A stretch of 64,000 bases of DNA from Ecdyonurus torrentis (lineage: Eukaryota; Arthropoda; Insecta; Ephemeroptera; Heptageniidae). The DNA is taken from positions 18,977,298 through 19,041,297 of the forward strand of contig OX439137.1 in the NCBI GenBank assembly GCA_949318235.1. The letters run 5' to 3'. Shown here piece after piece: positions 11,691-24,742 of this stretch (its first letter is position 1; the number at the start of each line of letters is the position of its first letter). Made by a program: the position numbers and the translations under genes. Under the pieces are notes generated by a model that saw only the letters and a program-made list of their open reading frames with translations, was not told the origin of the DNA and did not search any database.

Positions 11691-11984
11691 TAATTATCAG
11701 TATTTCAATTCTGTAACTACATTTGCATTTAAATTAAAAACTTTTTTTTTCATGAAATTCTCATTTAGACACAAAATAGACATTACTTAAGAAAATGTTC
11801 TAAAATGATTTATTAATAAATTTCATCAGTAATGATGCGTAGTAGAGACATAATAGATTTCTTTTGTGTGTATGTGTATAAAACATTAAAAATAAAACAT
11901 TTCTTACTTTTCAAATGTGATATTTTATTTCTATTTTTTTTTTACCCAATTTCTAACAAATAATTATCATTATGTAATTAATTA

Positions 11985-12286
11985 TTAGGAAAGGTTAAAA
12001 CCATTTCGGTTTGAATTGATAATGAAAGAATAGGACAGGAGAAACCAACATGCGCCTTATCACGATGAGGTCCCTAACTTGGGGAAAATCTTGATGGCAC
12101 AGCTGACACAATTATTTACAAGTTTTAAGTTTCGAGGGCAACAGAAGAAGGCTGTTGACCTCGAAACGTCTTAAAACTTGTAAATATTTGTGTATTCAAG
12201 ATTTTCACCAAGCTACGGACCTCGTCGTGGTAAGGCGCTTGTTGGTTTCTCCTATCCTATTCTTTGATTATCAATGAATTATCATA
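11985..12286. repeat. Foldback repeat (GGATAGGAGAAACC family), copy 2
   Basis: Same arms as 2953-3180 (GGACAGGAGAAACCAACATG and complement). It has an extra inner inverted pair around CTCGAAACGTCTTAAAACTT, which copy 1 has only in part. Confidence 0.68.
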
Positions 12287-12477
12287 TCATCAATATAACA
12301 CTAGGATTTATTTGATTATATATTTTTATTTTATTGTAAATTAATTCCAGATCGTTTTATAGTTTTCTAAATAAAAACGCAAAATCTGCACAACTTGTAT
12401 ACTTATATCAATTTAAATAAAAATATAAAATAAAAAAATTAATAAATAAAATATAAAACTTTCAAAATAACTCATGA

Positions 12478-14945
12478 TTTCATCTTGTTTATTAATTTAT
12501 ACCCACTTTTTTTATATTTACTTTTTTTCCCCTTTTTTTTCTAGATATATATAATACTGTATATTTAAAAAAAAAAGATAATAGCATGATAAAACAGAAC
12601 AAAAAAAAACTCTCCCTTTCAAATGAGAGCCTAACCATTACAGTCAACCGGGTTGTATATTATAACATCTCAGCCAATAATTTTTTTTTCAGGAAAACAA
12701 AAAATAATGGCGATGTCACGTACTTATTACTAGGTAAATCAAGTCCAATATTTAAAATTTCATTTCACACCACAAAGCAAAAAAAAATCAAAATAGGTGT
12801 GTTCAATTTTTCCCGGCTACGGGGTGAAATTAAACACCTAGTTTTAAAAAATTATAAATGACTTTGTGCTGAATTTTAAGTCTTTAACTACCACGGTCAA
12901 AACGGTTAAAACTTTGCTAAGTGGCAAGGAAAACATTTCAATGGTCACTTAAGGGTCAAAGGTCAGGGTCAGATAATAATTATGGTACTCATTGCATTAA
13001 AAATGCAATGTAAATAAATGCATTAAAATGCAATATGGGAAATGTGTTCAAAGACACCCTGAGTAGGTGTTCAATTTTACCCCGGAGAATAATTTCGGCT
13101 ATTAAAAATAGACCTCTTGCCTAATTGCAATAAAATTTGGTATGCATAGTCAGGAAGCTATATTTGATAGGATGCTACCAGATTCATATGCTATCTTTCA
13201 CCCCACTACCCTCCAGGGCAGAAATTTTAAGGGTGTTTGTTTATTGTCAACTTTTCCCCTTCTTGGAAAATATTTTATTCTGGAAAAACAAATTACTAAG
13301 GCAACTCAAAAAGGCAGCAAAATTAAATTTGGACATGTGCACTATGCACACAACAAATTTTAAGTTAGTGGCACAACCAAGTATTGAGAAACAAGGGTTT
13401 AAAGTTAAAATGAGTAAGCATTCAATTTCACCCCGGTTGACTGTATGTGCGTAATGTACGTAGTACGTATTTGTACATACACAGGTGCATGCAAATATTT
13501 CTTTAGTGTCAGAAAACACTTTTTGTCATGGTGTAGCTGAACAGTGACGAACAAACCAGCAGCAATGCCAATATGTTTACAAATTTTGAATTTTTGAATG
13601 TTTTTGAACAAGTTCATGTTTAGGCACGTAATTTTTTTATTATTATAATTAACGTTAAGATATAATGGTACTAACAAGTAAAATTTCAAAAAAAAAAAAA
13701 AAAAAAAAAAAAACTGAATTAAAATAATAAAAATACTAAAAAATAAAGGCATAAGAATAATGGAAACTAAAATACATATCCTTATGAATTCAGGCTACAT
13801 TAAGATGCCTTTGGGTCAGCTCCTATTGCATGCTACGATGTTTTTGCTACTAGAACCTTTACTGGTTCTAATGTAACATCGGCCCCTCTGCACCAGACCA
13901 CAGTCTACATATACTGTCACATTGATCCAAGTTTATACTGATTGCCGATCAGTTTATAAGCTAAACTTGGACCAATGACCATTGTTACTAGACTGTGTGG
14001 TCTGTTACAGAAGGTACGAATGTTCCATCGCTTAATTTGGATTGTACGAACATTCTTTGCCATTAGGAGCGTTTTCAGGTTAAAAACTGCATTCCCGCAC
14101 CGACGGGTTGTCACATTATGACGCTGTTATCATTATGAATGTGTTGATACTACGTGGAAGCCACACGACGCCCCGTGGTTTGCGAAAAGGTAGTAGTTGT
14201 GAGAGAGACCTTCTGTTTACACATAATTGGGACGCCCAGAACACGGATGTGTGAGGATTCTATACGAGTTAGCATGACTCATAGTCTGGTCACCGCAACA
14301 TCATACACGTGTGTGTGTTGACGAACTTTGGCTGTCGGATTAGCTTTAAATATATTTTTTTAATTGCCTAATAATAATTAATAACAGCAATAACAAAAAT
14401 GTATCTGAAGCTATTTCAGTAATATCCAATGTTAAACAACACACACATGTGTGTGTGGTGTTGCGGTCACCAGACTATATGAGTCATGTTATTTGCATGT
14501 CTTTATCGTTTTGTTAATAATATTTTTTTATTGACACAATTTCTTGTTCTTTATAGCATTGCAGAAATATATTTGGTACTTAAAATTATATAATAATAAT
14601 AAAAAAATTTAAAAAAACATACTGGGTTTAGTAGTACAATATTATAAATTACTTTGTGTGTGCGTGTAAAATTGAATTTTCTACTATAAAAATAAAAAAT
14701 TAAAGTTTTGTATTATCATATAAACATTCAGGTATATTTTTACCTGCTAGTGTAGCGAGCGAAATTTTATATTATTTTTGAGAGAGAGAGAGATATTAAA
14801 TGTGTCATTTATTATTAATTAGTTAAAAAACTCTTTTACATAACAAATGCAAATGTTTGTTTATGTTATAGGTTGTATGCGCATGAAGTCATAATGAATG
14901 CACTTTAACTTTATACTGGAGCTATGATTAACATTGCTCATCTGA
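12478..14945. repeat. Duplicated non-coding unit, copy 1
   Basis: Matches 15919-17770 from TTGTTTATTAATTTATACCC onward. A core at about 13917-14345 is nearly identical to 16671-17095 (TTACAGAAGGTACGAATGTT, ACGGGTTGTCACATTATGAC, GGATTCTATACGAGTTAGCA, CTGGTCACCGCAACATCAT). It carries the mariner-like insertion at 12641-13443. Confidence 0.8.
12641..13443. mobile_element. Mariner-like non-autonomous element with TA target
   Basis: Ends are CAGTCAACCGGG at 12641 and the complement CCCCGGTTGACTG ending at 13443, each flanked by TA. The paralogous stretch at 16061-16070 reads AACCATTATG, uninterrupted and with one TA, so it is the empty site. Inside, GTTCAATTTTACCCCGG-like copies of the terminal sequence recur near 12800 and 13067. 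No transposase is seen. Confidence 0.82.
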
Positions 14946-14963
14946 GATCATGAGATCTTGCTG

Positions 14964-15587
14964 ATCTCAAATTCATTGTCGGATTTGATCTAGCTACCAC
15001 TCTTAAGAAAATAGGGGTGGTTTTGTGGTCAAAATTTTACTGACATTTCATCAAATTTATTGATTCAATCTTTATAAACTTTTCAACTGGGCCACAAAAT
15101 TCTGTGCAAAAGGGTTTCTCAAAAATAACAATATAGGGTAGGATTAAAAACAATTTTAAACTTTTAACACCCTTCGAGGGTAGTTTTTTTCCACCCCTAA
15201 GTTAAAATTTGGATTTTTTGTGTTATATTTATCAACTGAATCAATTTATCGCTGACTTCCTATGCAAATAAGTTTTTTTAAATGACATCTATGGCTTTAG
15301 ATGGATTTTTTTAACAGTTTTACTTTTCAGAATTACAGGTCAGCTAAAATAACTCACCCTATTTTTAAGGGTGTAGAGGGTTTAAAATTGTTTTTAATCC
15401 TATTGTAAGTGGTATTTTTTAGAAATCCTTTTGCACAGATTTTTTGGCCTAGTTGAAAAGTTTATAAAGATTGAATCAATAAATTTGATGAAATGTCAGT
15501 AAAATTTTAACTACAAAACCATCCCTATTTTATGAAGAGTGGTAGCTAGGTCAAATCCGACAATGAATTTGAGATTAGCAAGGGTCA
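14964..15587. repeat. Foldback repeat with arms of about 220 bp
   Basis: CAAATTCATTGTCGGATTTG on the left pairs with CAAATCCGACAATGAATTTG on the right. Pairing continues inward through GATTCAATCTTTATAAACTT to TTAAAATTGTTTTTAATCCT. The centre is about 180 bases and no ORF is present. Confidence 0.75.
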
Positions 15588-15841
15588 ATTTAATGGGTAA
15601 GGATACCCTACTTAAAATAAACCATATGAAAATTTTGTCATTATTTTGAGAAATTTATCCCAAAAAAGGTCACTTTACAAATTAAGCTATAAATCCTCAA
15701 CCGCTAAATTGATTTCAATTCTGTTAACATTTTCAAAAATGTAAAAAATAGGTCTATAAGATAGTATATTCAACATTTGAAAAATATTAAGAATTGTTAG
15801 TTTTATAAGCGTTTAAAAATGTTCCAAACTTTGTGGACACC

Positions 15842-15845
<4 letters not shown>

Positions 15846-15884
<39 letters not shown>
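15846..15884. repeat. (TA)n microsatellite
   Basis: Uninterrupted TA dinucleotide run. Confidence 0.9.
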
Positions 15885-15887
<3 letters not shown>

Positions 15888-15918
15888 TTCAAAATACAGT
15901 AACTTATAAGACTATGTT

Positions 15919-17700
15919 TCATAATTTAATTTTGTTTATTAATTTATACCCACTTTTTTATATTTTTTACTTATTTTTCTAGATACTGTATATTAAAAAA
16001 AAGAAGTTAATAGCATGATAAGAGAGAAAAAATCTCTCTCCCTTTCAAGTGCAAACCTATAACCATTATGTGCGTAAAGTAGTATGTATTTGTACTGTAC
16101 ACTGCCCCCGAATAAATCTGACCGCTTGCGTTAAATTTTTCTCATATATTTCTAAAACATTTGGAGAGATTTCCTCTTCAGTCATATTTATTCAGGAGGA
16201 CTTATAAACACAGGTGCGTGAAAATATTTCTTTAGTGTCAGAAAACACTTTTTGTCCTGTAGCTGAATAGTGACCAATCGAGCACCAATGTCAATATCAC
16301 AAATATTGAACATTGCAAATTTGAGCATTTGCTTTTTTGTTTTTGAACCAGTTCATTTAAATACTTTTTTAAATAAATTTTTTGTTATTATTATAAATAA
16401 AATGTAATGGTACTAAGATTTAACAAATAAAAAACTATGAATTGTAAAAAAAAAAATATTAAAAAAAAAAAAAAGGAGAAGAAGAAGAAGAACAAAACAG
16501 GCAAAAGGTATAAGGAATATGGAACTTAATCTACATATCCTTATCTGTTCAGGCTACATTGAGATGCCTTGGTTCAGTTCCTATAGCATGCTACGATGTT
16601 CTTGCTACTAGAACCTTAACTGGTTCTAATGTAACATCGGCCCCTCTGCACCAGACCACAGTCTATACTGTCACATTGATCCAAGTTTATACTGATTGCC
16701 GATCAGTTTATAAGCTAAACTTGGACCAATGACCATTGTTACTAGACTGTGTGGTCTGTTACAGAAGGTACGAATGTTCCATCGCTTAATTTGGATTGTA
16801 CGAACATTCTTTGCCATTAGGAGCGTTTTCAGGTTAAAAACTGCATTCCCGCACCGACGGGTTGTCACATTATGACGCTGTTATCATTATGAATGTGTTG
16901 ATACTACGTGGAAGCCACACGACGCCCCGTGGTTTGCGAAAAGGTAGTAGTTGTGAGAGAGACCTTCTGTTTACACATAATTGGGACGCCCAGAACACGG
17001 ATGTGTGAGGATTCTATACGAGTTAGCATGACTCATAGTCTGGTTACCGCAACATCATACATGTATGTGTGTTGACGAACTTTGGCTGTCGGATTAGCTT
17101 TAAATAAATTTTTTTAATTGGCGTATAATAATATTATTATTATTATATCTTATTGATAAAAGTGTATTATTATTATTAAAACAGCAACAACAAAAATGTT
17201 TTTGAAGCTTTTTCAGATATATCCAATGTTCGACAACACACACACACGTATGGTGTTGCGGTCACCAGACTAGGAGTCATGATATTTGCATATCTTTATC
17301 GTTTTGTTAATAATATTTTTTATTGACACAATTTGCTGTTCTTTATAGCATTGCAGAAATATATTTGGTACTTAAAATAATGATAATAATTAAAAAAATA
17401 AAAAACTATACTGAATTAGTAGTACAAGAATACAGAGAGTATGCTTTTAAAATTGAAATTTCTACTAGAAAAATAAAAAATTAAAGTTTTGTATTATCAT
17501 ATAAACATTCAGGTATTTTTACCTGCTAGTGTAGAGAGAAATTTTTATACATAGAGAAATATATATAGAGAAATATATATATAGTATATATATTTATACT
17601 ATAGAGAAATTTTATAGTATATTTGGGTAGAGAGAGAGAGAGAGAGAGATTAAATGTGTCATTTATTATTAATTAGTTAAAAAAGTCTCTTACATATATA
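15919..17700. repeat. Duplicated non-coding unit, copy 2
   Basis: Paralogue of copy 1 with an almost identical core at 16671-17095. It lacks the mariner-like element and has about 110 extra bases near 16090-16205. Confidence 0.8.
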
Positions 17701-17708
17701 TAGTTATA

Positions 17709-17791
17709 GGTTGTATGCGCATGACGTCATAATGAATGCACTTTGACTTCATACTGGAGCTATGATTAACATTGCTAAGCATAGGACAAAA

Positions 17792-17837
<46 letters not shown>

Positions 17838-17990
17838 ATACTTGAAAACCTTCTTCAACGTATTAACGTGGCATCAAGGCTGCAAAAAATTTTAAACTGG
17901 TAAAAACTGTCATTTTACTATACCAGCTCATGTTATTTAGTGCTCACATATGGCGTCATGTTTTATATGAATGCAACCTCCCTATAAGTT
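17709..17990 (+). mobile_element. TATA-target MITE (GGGTGTATGC family), copy in unit 2
   Basis: Begins TATAGGTTGTATGCGCATGA and ends GAATGCAACCTCCCTATA. The interior has TGACGTCATAATGAATGC, TACTGGAGCTATGATTAACA and a long T run at 17796-17835. Same family as 51753-52052. Confidence 0.65.
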
Positions 17991-18057
17991 TGCTTATTCA
18001 CACAATTAACTACAAGGTATCCTGGTTGTTATGCAACCAGTTGGTTATAAATGTTAA

Positions 18058-18392
18058 AGGAATAGACCGGAGAAAAACATAAGCATTTATATCACAAAAC
18101 ACTTGATGGGATTTACAAAAATAACGTTAGTTTGTCCCTTAACCCAACAGTAGCCCCGTAGCAGAGATTAGAAAATTCGATTTATGCAACCCGCACAACA
18201 TTTTCATACTAATTTTTGCATGTTTCTGACGTCATAAACATGAATTTTCACGCAAATTGCATACTTTACAGTTTTTTCACGCTCTCTCATGGGGCTACAT
18301 TAACATTCTGGTAAAAATTGTCATCAGTTTTGATGATCCCATTTCGTGTCTATTCATTAAAAAGCACATGTTGTTTTATGCGGTCTATGGCT
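18058..18392 (+). mobile_element. TTAA-flanked MITE, piggyBac-like family, copy 4 (empty site known)
   Basis: TTAA at 18054-18057 and 18393-18396 flank AGGAATAGACC ... GGTCTATGGCT. The paralogous stretch at 24511-24520 reads TATGTTAAAC with a single TTAA and the same neighbours (TATCCTGGTTGTTATGCAAC before, GTTGCATACTTTCACAATCT after). Confidence 0.88.
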
Positions 18393-18439
18393 TTAAACAT
18401 GTTGCATACTTTCACAATCTGCAGGCGCTTTTTTCCCGA

Positions 18440-19270
18440 ATTTAATTGGCAACTATAGCTGAATAGTGACCAAACCAGCAGCAATTTCATTGTTCACAAA
18501 TTTTGAACACTGAAAACTTTAAACATGACCAGATCATGTTAAGTCACTGTCTTTATTATTATTATAGTTATGTTACTAAGATCATGAAAACAACAACAAC
18601 AACGACAATGAATTATTATTATAAAAAAGACATATGGCTTAAGGAATTTGGAACTTAATCTCAATATCCTTGTAAGTTCAGCCAATATATGAGTTCAGGC
18701 TACATTGAGATGCCTTGGTTCAGCTCCTATAGCATGCTACGATGTTCTTGCTCCTAGAACCTTAACTGGTTCTAATGTAACATCGCTCCCTCTGCACCAG
18801 ACCACAGTCTACTGACAAGAGTCATTAGTCCAAGTTCATATTGATTACCGAGCAGTTTATAAGCTAAACTTGGACCAATGACCATTGTTACTAGACTGTG
18901 TGGTCTGTTACAGAAGGTACGAATGTTCCATCACTTAATTTGGATTTGCATGAACATTCCTTGCCATGAAGTGCGTGCTCAGGTTAAAAACTGCAATGGG
19001 TCATGGAGTGGTTGTTACATTATGACGCTGTTATCATTATGAATGTGTTGATACTACGAGGAAGCTACCACGACTCCACGTGGCCGGTGAAGATGTAGTA
19101 GTTGTGAATGAGACCTTCTGTTTACACAATTGATTGGGATGCCCTAAATACGGAATGTATAAGGATTCTATACGAGTTATCATGACTCATAGTCTGGTCA
19201 CCGGAACATCATGCATACGTGTGTGTGTTGACGAACTTTGGCTGTCGGAATAGCTTTAGATACCTTTTTT
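18440..19270. repeat. Duplicated non-coding unit, copy 3 (diverged)
   Basis: Shares GTGTGGTCTGTTACAGAAGG, the TGACGCTGTTATCATTATGA block and TATACGAGTTATCATGACTC with copies 1 and 2, with many substitutions. Confidence 0.72.
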
Positions 19271-19290
19271 GTTGTAGTGTTTTAAAGTAT

Positions 19291-19323
<33 letters not shown>

Positions 19324-19449
19324 AGAACTATATATAAGTAATATAATTCCAGGAGTTTCCAATGAAAGTAATATATATAGAAAGAAAAAATTAACATATA
19401 GAAATATTGCTATTATCATATAAGCATACAGATACATATACAGCATACA

Positions 19450-19745
19450 CCGAGCTGGATGGCCGAGTGGTGAAGGCAGCTGACTCGTAACTCTGTACTC
19501 CTCACCGAGTATAGGTTCGAGCCACTGCTGGGTGCGTACGTGAAGTGTAAGAGCACAAAACACGTTGCACGATGCATGTTTACATGCATTCCATGACGAT
19601 GCACAGTATTCGGGAGGTGCATAATTGATGTGATTGCACCAACCAGCCTGCCTAGATGTTTCCACGGTTTCTCTAGGCTGTCATGGCAAATGCCGGGCTG
19701 AGTACTTAGGCCGTGGCCGGCCCGTGTGTGCTTTTGCATTAATTT
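19450..19745 (+). mobile_element. tRNA-derived SINE (Leu/Ser-like head)
   Basis: GGATGGCCGAGTGGTGAAGG is a box A of tRNA-Leu/Ser type and GGTTCGAGCC a box B. The body includes TGTTTCCACGGTTTCTCTAG and GGCTGTCATGGCAAATGCCG. Related partial copies are at 36555-36710 and 41565-41730. A (TA)n run precedes it. Confidence 0.72.
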
Positions 19746-19944
19746 GAAAGTCCTTAACTGTGGATTGGTTTATAAAAAGCACATTACATCAAATACATGT
19801 TTTGGTTTAAATCATACGACTCTGTAACCAATTCAGCCAAAGGGGAAAATACATTTTGATACCATAATATAATTATTATTATTATTACTTTATTACTTTT
19901 TTTTAAGTACCTGCAGATTGTAATAGTATATGCAAAATGTTTAA

Positions 19945-20286
19945 GGGTTCTCTTCTGTTTGCTTGTATCTCAAAATCTAAAAAGGGTTCCTAATTTTTTG
20001 GTGCCATCTTAAAGTTAATAGTAACAGCTACTCTTGATAAAAATTTCAGCACCCGTGACGATCAGATAAGAGAGAAATTAATTATTAAAATTAACATGGG
20101 CGCTAATGGATCTAAAACTTCAAAATATCATAATTCAAAATCTAGCATGGTGACTTCCCAAAATGTTTACTTTTTTAAAGTTATCTTACCATTCTTACCC
20201 TAATTTATCACTGTGTTAAATTTCAGATTTTTTCTCCTTTACAACTTTTTAGTCAAATCCCGCAGTAGCTGATTTCCCACCTTAAC
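19945..20286 (-). mobile_element. TTAAGG-type MITE, second subfamily
   Basis: On the minus strand it begins TTAAGGTGGGAAATCAGCTA, then GGGATTTGACTAAAAAGTTG; the other end reads TTAAGGGTTC. Similar copies are at 30973-31300 and 55202-55560, with fragments at 37880-37980 and 40195-40320. Confidence 0.66.
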
Positions 20287-20955
20287 ATAACATAATGTAG
20301 CCAAGAAGTTGCATAACAAGCAGGATACCTTGTAGTTTATGGTAAACTATAGTAATCTGTGTAAGTAAAATTATATAGAGATGTTGCATACATATAAAAC
20401 AAATAAAACACAAACATATAAAACAAAAATTACAAGCGACCAAATGTACTCAAACTAGTATAACGTGTGTGAAAATAAAATAAAAAATAAAGAAAAGAAA
20501 AGATAAAACATGACGCCATATGTGAGCACTAAATAACACGGGCTGGTATTGGAAAATAACACATTTTGCCAGTTTAAATATTCAGATTCAGAAAGAGTTT
20601 ATTTCAAAACTACATAAAACAAACACATTCGTACTTTGCACTATTATTAAACATTGATGCGGAGTTACGAGATTAAATAAAGTTTTCAAGTATGCAAGAA
20701 AAGAAAAAAGGAAACAAAAAAAAGAGCAATACAATTTTCAAGAGAAGTAGCCAAACCCAAAGTATATATCTCCTATGCTGAATGCTAAGCAATGTTAATC
20801 TTTGCTCCAGTATGGAGTCAAAGTGCATGTAGTATGACGTCAGGAGTATATACCCTATATAATAAGCATCAATTGGTTATTACTGAATTAATTATGTAAT
20901 TTGTATTTAAAATTATGTAACCATAAATGACAGGCATGGAATCATTATTTTAATT

Positions 20956-20959
20956 TGTT

Positions 20960-21006
<47 letters not shown>
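20956..21006. repeat. (TC)n microsatellite
   Basis: A pure TC run in the left arm of the large inverted repeat. The matching place in the right arm has a shorter (GA)n at 23955-23972. Confidence 0.9.
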
Positions 21007-21010
<4 letters not shown>

Positions 21011-22803
21011 ATACCATATACGCACTCTCATACTACAGCTAAAAATTATATCTGTATGCTTACATGATGATGATAGCAAGTTTTGTGTATGTTAGTTTTT
21101 TCTTTGTAGTAGAAATTTAAAAAAAAAATGTTTAAAATAATAACTCAAAGTTGCCTCTTAATTAGTACATTTAAAAATTAAGACCAAAAAATTCCCAAAA
21201 TATACATATATAATACTTTAAGTGGCAAAAATATTTCTTTAAAGCTAATGAATTGTGGCAAAGTCTGCTATAAATACTACTAAATTAACATCTTGGAGTT
21301 AAAAGTTCAAAAGTACAACAAAAATGTTTCTAAAGCTAATCCGACAGCCAACGCTCGTCAACACACACACGTGTATGATGTTGCGGTCACCACACTATGA
21401 GTCATGCTAACTCGTATAGCATCCTCATACATTCCGTATTTTGGGCATCCCAATTATGTGTAAACAGAAAGTCTCTCTCACATCTACTACGTCTACACAT
21501 CCCGAGGTGACACGGGATAGCTTCCTCGTAATATCAACACATTCCTAATGATAACAGCGTCATAATGTGACAACCCGTCGGTGAACCAAATGCAGTTTTT
21601 ACCCTGAGCACGCACCTAATGGCAAAGATTGTTCGTACAAATCTAAATAAGCGATGGAACATTCGTACCTTCTGTAACAGACCACACAGTCCAGTAACAA
21701 TGGTCATTGGTCCAAGTTTAGCTTATAAACTGATCGGAAAAAATCAATGAATAAGCTGAACTTATTGGACTGATGACTCTTGTCAGTGGACGGTGGTGCA
21801 GAGTACTTTGGAAGATCTTACTTGTTAGTACCATTATTTCATCTTCAGTAGTCAGTATTAACGTGGACCATCATCTGTCATGCTGATGCTGCATGCTCAC
21901 TACAATAGAAACCGAGGACAACCTGTTGGGTCTAGTGTAATTAAAAGCCAGTTGTTTTTATTATAATAATTATTTTAACTATTGCCATTGATGACTATGG
22001 CTAATTACTGTCGCTTTATTCACCATTCAGCAACAGGAAAAAAGTTTTCTCTGGCACAAACTAAAGGTCTTCTAACATCTGCGACCATTACGCGCATCAC
22101 ATAATGCACTTTATTTAAATAATCCTATCTGCATTTTCTTATGTAAGACTATTATATAAGATTATTATCCTATATAAGATAATAATAATAATAATAGAAT
22201 AACTTTATTTAAGGCGCATACACGGCTTTTTCAACCGTATTATATGAACCTTGACCAGAACAATACATTTTTACATAACAGATTTACAACAGATATTTGA
22301 CAACATAACAATATCATACGAGACGCTTTTTGAGATATTGAGGTAAAGAGCATATTTAGCCAATTTAATACACATAACCATTTTCAAACAAATAAATAGA
22401 CAAGATAAGATAATGCAGATAGGAATATTTAAATAAAGTGCATCGTGTAATGCGAATAATAGACACCGATGTGTGCATATATTTTTTCTGTACCAGTTTG
22501 AAACTTTTTTCCTGTCACTGAAAGGTGACTAAAGCGACAGTAATTAGCCATAGCCATCAATGGCAATATTTAAAATAATTATAACAATAAAAACAACTGG
22601 CTTTTAATTACACTAGACCCAACGGGTTGTCCTCAGTTTCTATCGTAGTGAGCAAGCAGCATCAGCATTACAGAAGATGGTCCACTTTAATACTGACTAC
22701 TGAAGATGAAATAATGGTACTAACAAGTAAGATCTTCCAAAGAACTCTGCACCAGACCACCGTCCACTGACAAGAGTCATCAGTCCAATAAGTTCAGCTA
22801 AAG

Positions 22804-23029
22804 CATGCATTATTCAGATGACGCGTAAATTTGACGTGCGTCAATTAACGTGCGTTGACGCGCGTTAAAAAGCTGGAACAATGTAAACAAATGGAGCCGT
22901 TCACATGTAATTTTCAAAAATCATGTGAACGGCTTCATTTGTTTACATTGTTCCAACTTTGTTACGCGCGTCGACGCACGTGGACGCGCGTCAATTTTAC
23001 GCGTCATGTGAATAATACTTTATTCATTG
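22804..23029. mobile_element. Foldback MITE (ATGACGCGTAAA family) inserted in inverted repeat
   Basis: Left end ATTATTCAGATGACGCGTAA and right end TTACGCGTCATGTGAATAAT are complementary; the interior pairs GTGAACGGCTTCATTTGTTT with its complement. The other arm reads TGAATAAGCTGAACTTATTG without it, so this is an insertion. Related copies are at 52274-52460 and 60080-60310. Confidence 0.8.
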
Positions 23030-23589
23030 ATTTTTGCCGATCAGTTTATAAGCTAAACTTGGACCAATGACTATTGTTACTGGACTGTGTGGTCTGTTAC
23101 AGAAGGTACGAATGTTCCATCGCTTATTTAGATTTGTACGAACAATCTTTGCCATTATATAGGTGCGTGATCAGGTTAAAAACTGCAATGGGTCACCGAC
23201 GGGTTGTCACATTATGACGCTGCTTTCATTATAAATGTGTTGATATTACGAGGAAGCTACCCCTATGCCAAGGGATGTGTAGACGTAGTAGATGTGAGAG
23301 AGAACTTCTGTTTACACTTAATCGGGACGCCCCACGATACGAAATGTAAAAGGATTCTATACGAGTTAGCGGAGTTAGCATGACTCATAGTGTGGTGACC
23401 GCAACATCATACACGTGTGTGTGTTGACGAGCGTTGGCTGTCGGATTAGCTTTAAATACATTTTAGTTGTAGTTTTGAATTTTAAACTCAAATAAAAGAA
23501 ATATTTTTGCCACTTAAAGTAATATATATGTATATTTTGAGCAGCTTTTGGTTATTAATTTTTAAATAAATAATTAAGAGGCAAATTTG

Positions 23590-23830
23590 TGTTAAAATTC
23601 AATATATATTTGTTCATTTCTTTCATCCTACAATCACAATATACAAAAAAGTATATCGGCTTAGGTTATTGTATCAGCTAATACAATTAGAAATGATGAA
23701 ATGATAGTCAAAAGTACACAATTATAACACAGATATCAATATATCACAAAACATATAATTTATACATATATGTAGAAAAAAACTTTTTAAATTATAATTA
23801 TTAATGCAATGAGTTTTTTTATTATACTGT
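23590..23830 (-). mobile_element. LINE 3' end fragment
   Basis: Matches the 3' UTR portion of 29510-29996 (TTTCTTTCATCCTACAATCA, GGCTTAGGTTATTGTATCAG). No coding part is kept. Confidence 0.6.
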
Positions 23831-24742
23831 TTTTTCTAACTTCTACTAGAAAGAAAAAATTAACATAATTTATATAAAGCTTGCGATTATCATATAAGCA
23901 CAGATATAATTTTTAGTTGTAGCATTTAAGAAGTAGCGCAGATATGGTATGCTCGAGAGAGAGAGAGAGAGATAATGAACAAATTAAAATGATTATCCCA
24001 TGCCTGTCATTTATGGTTACATAATTTTAAATAAAAATTACAGATTAAATTCAGTATAACCAATTGATACTTATTATATAGGGTATATACTCATGACGTC
24101 ATACTTCATGCACTTTGACTCCATACTGGAGCAATGATCAACATTGCTTAGCATAGGAGACACTTTGGTTTTGGCTACTTCTCTTAAAAATTTTATTGCT
24201 TTTTTTATTTTCTTGCATACTTGAAAACCTTATTCAATCTTGTTACCCCGCATCAATGCTTAATAATAGTGCAAAGTACGAATGTGCTTGTTTTATGTAT
24301 TTTCGAAATAAAACCCTTTCTGAATCTGAATATTTAAACTGGCAAAATGTGTCATTTTCCAATACCAGCCCCTACTGTTATTTAGTGCTCACATATGGCG
24401 TCATGTTTTATATGATACGCAACATCTCTATAATTTTGCTTACTTACAGATTACTATAGTTAGCCATAAACTACAAGGTATCCTGGTTGTTATGCAACTT
24501 GTTGGCTACATATGTTAAACATATATGTTGCATACTTTCACAATCTGCAGGCGATTAAAAAAAAAATTCAAATTAATTCAGACATGTATAATGTTTGACA
24601 ATAAAAACCCTTTGAAATTGAAATTGAACATCACTAATGACATTTTGAACTTTTGACCTTGGGAAACGCTGTAGGTCATGACCTCTGACCTTTATATATC
24701 AAAACTTCACATACTGTCAGTTTGCTAAATATTATCTAATAT

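Larger units (their letters stand above)
10959..12477. other. Downstream of kinase gene: hairpin elements, no gene
   Basis: Contains hairpins at 11453-11559 and 11570-11690 and a foldback at 11985-12286. The rest is AT-rich and no coding signal is visible. Confidence 0.55.
20284..24515. repeat. Large inverted repeat, about 4.2 kb
   Basis: Left arm about 20284-22145 and right arm about 22395-24515 are reverse complements. For example CAAGCAGGATACCTTGTAGT is opposite ACTACAAGGTATCCTGGTTG, and TTAAAAGCCAGTTGTTTTTA opposite AAAACAACTGGCTTTTAATT. Each arm holds one copy of the core unit. The right arm also carries an inserted MITE at about 22804-23029. The spacer has a minus-strand retroposon end (TTATTTAAGGCGCATACACG). 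Confidence 0.85.

Noticed and set aside
13917..14114. 65-residue ORF MTTRRCGNAVFNLK, identical at 16671 and nearly so at 26714
   Set aside because: It is intact only in near-identical copies of the non-coding unit. Diverged copies (18.9, 21.6, 23.1, 28.3 kb) have stops and shifts, so there is no sign of protein selection.
19450..19530. tRNA gene
   Set aside because: Box A and box B are present, but the acceptor stem does not close and the sequence runs into a SINE body with further partial copies. Treated as SINE; the same holds for 47842 and 51650.
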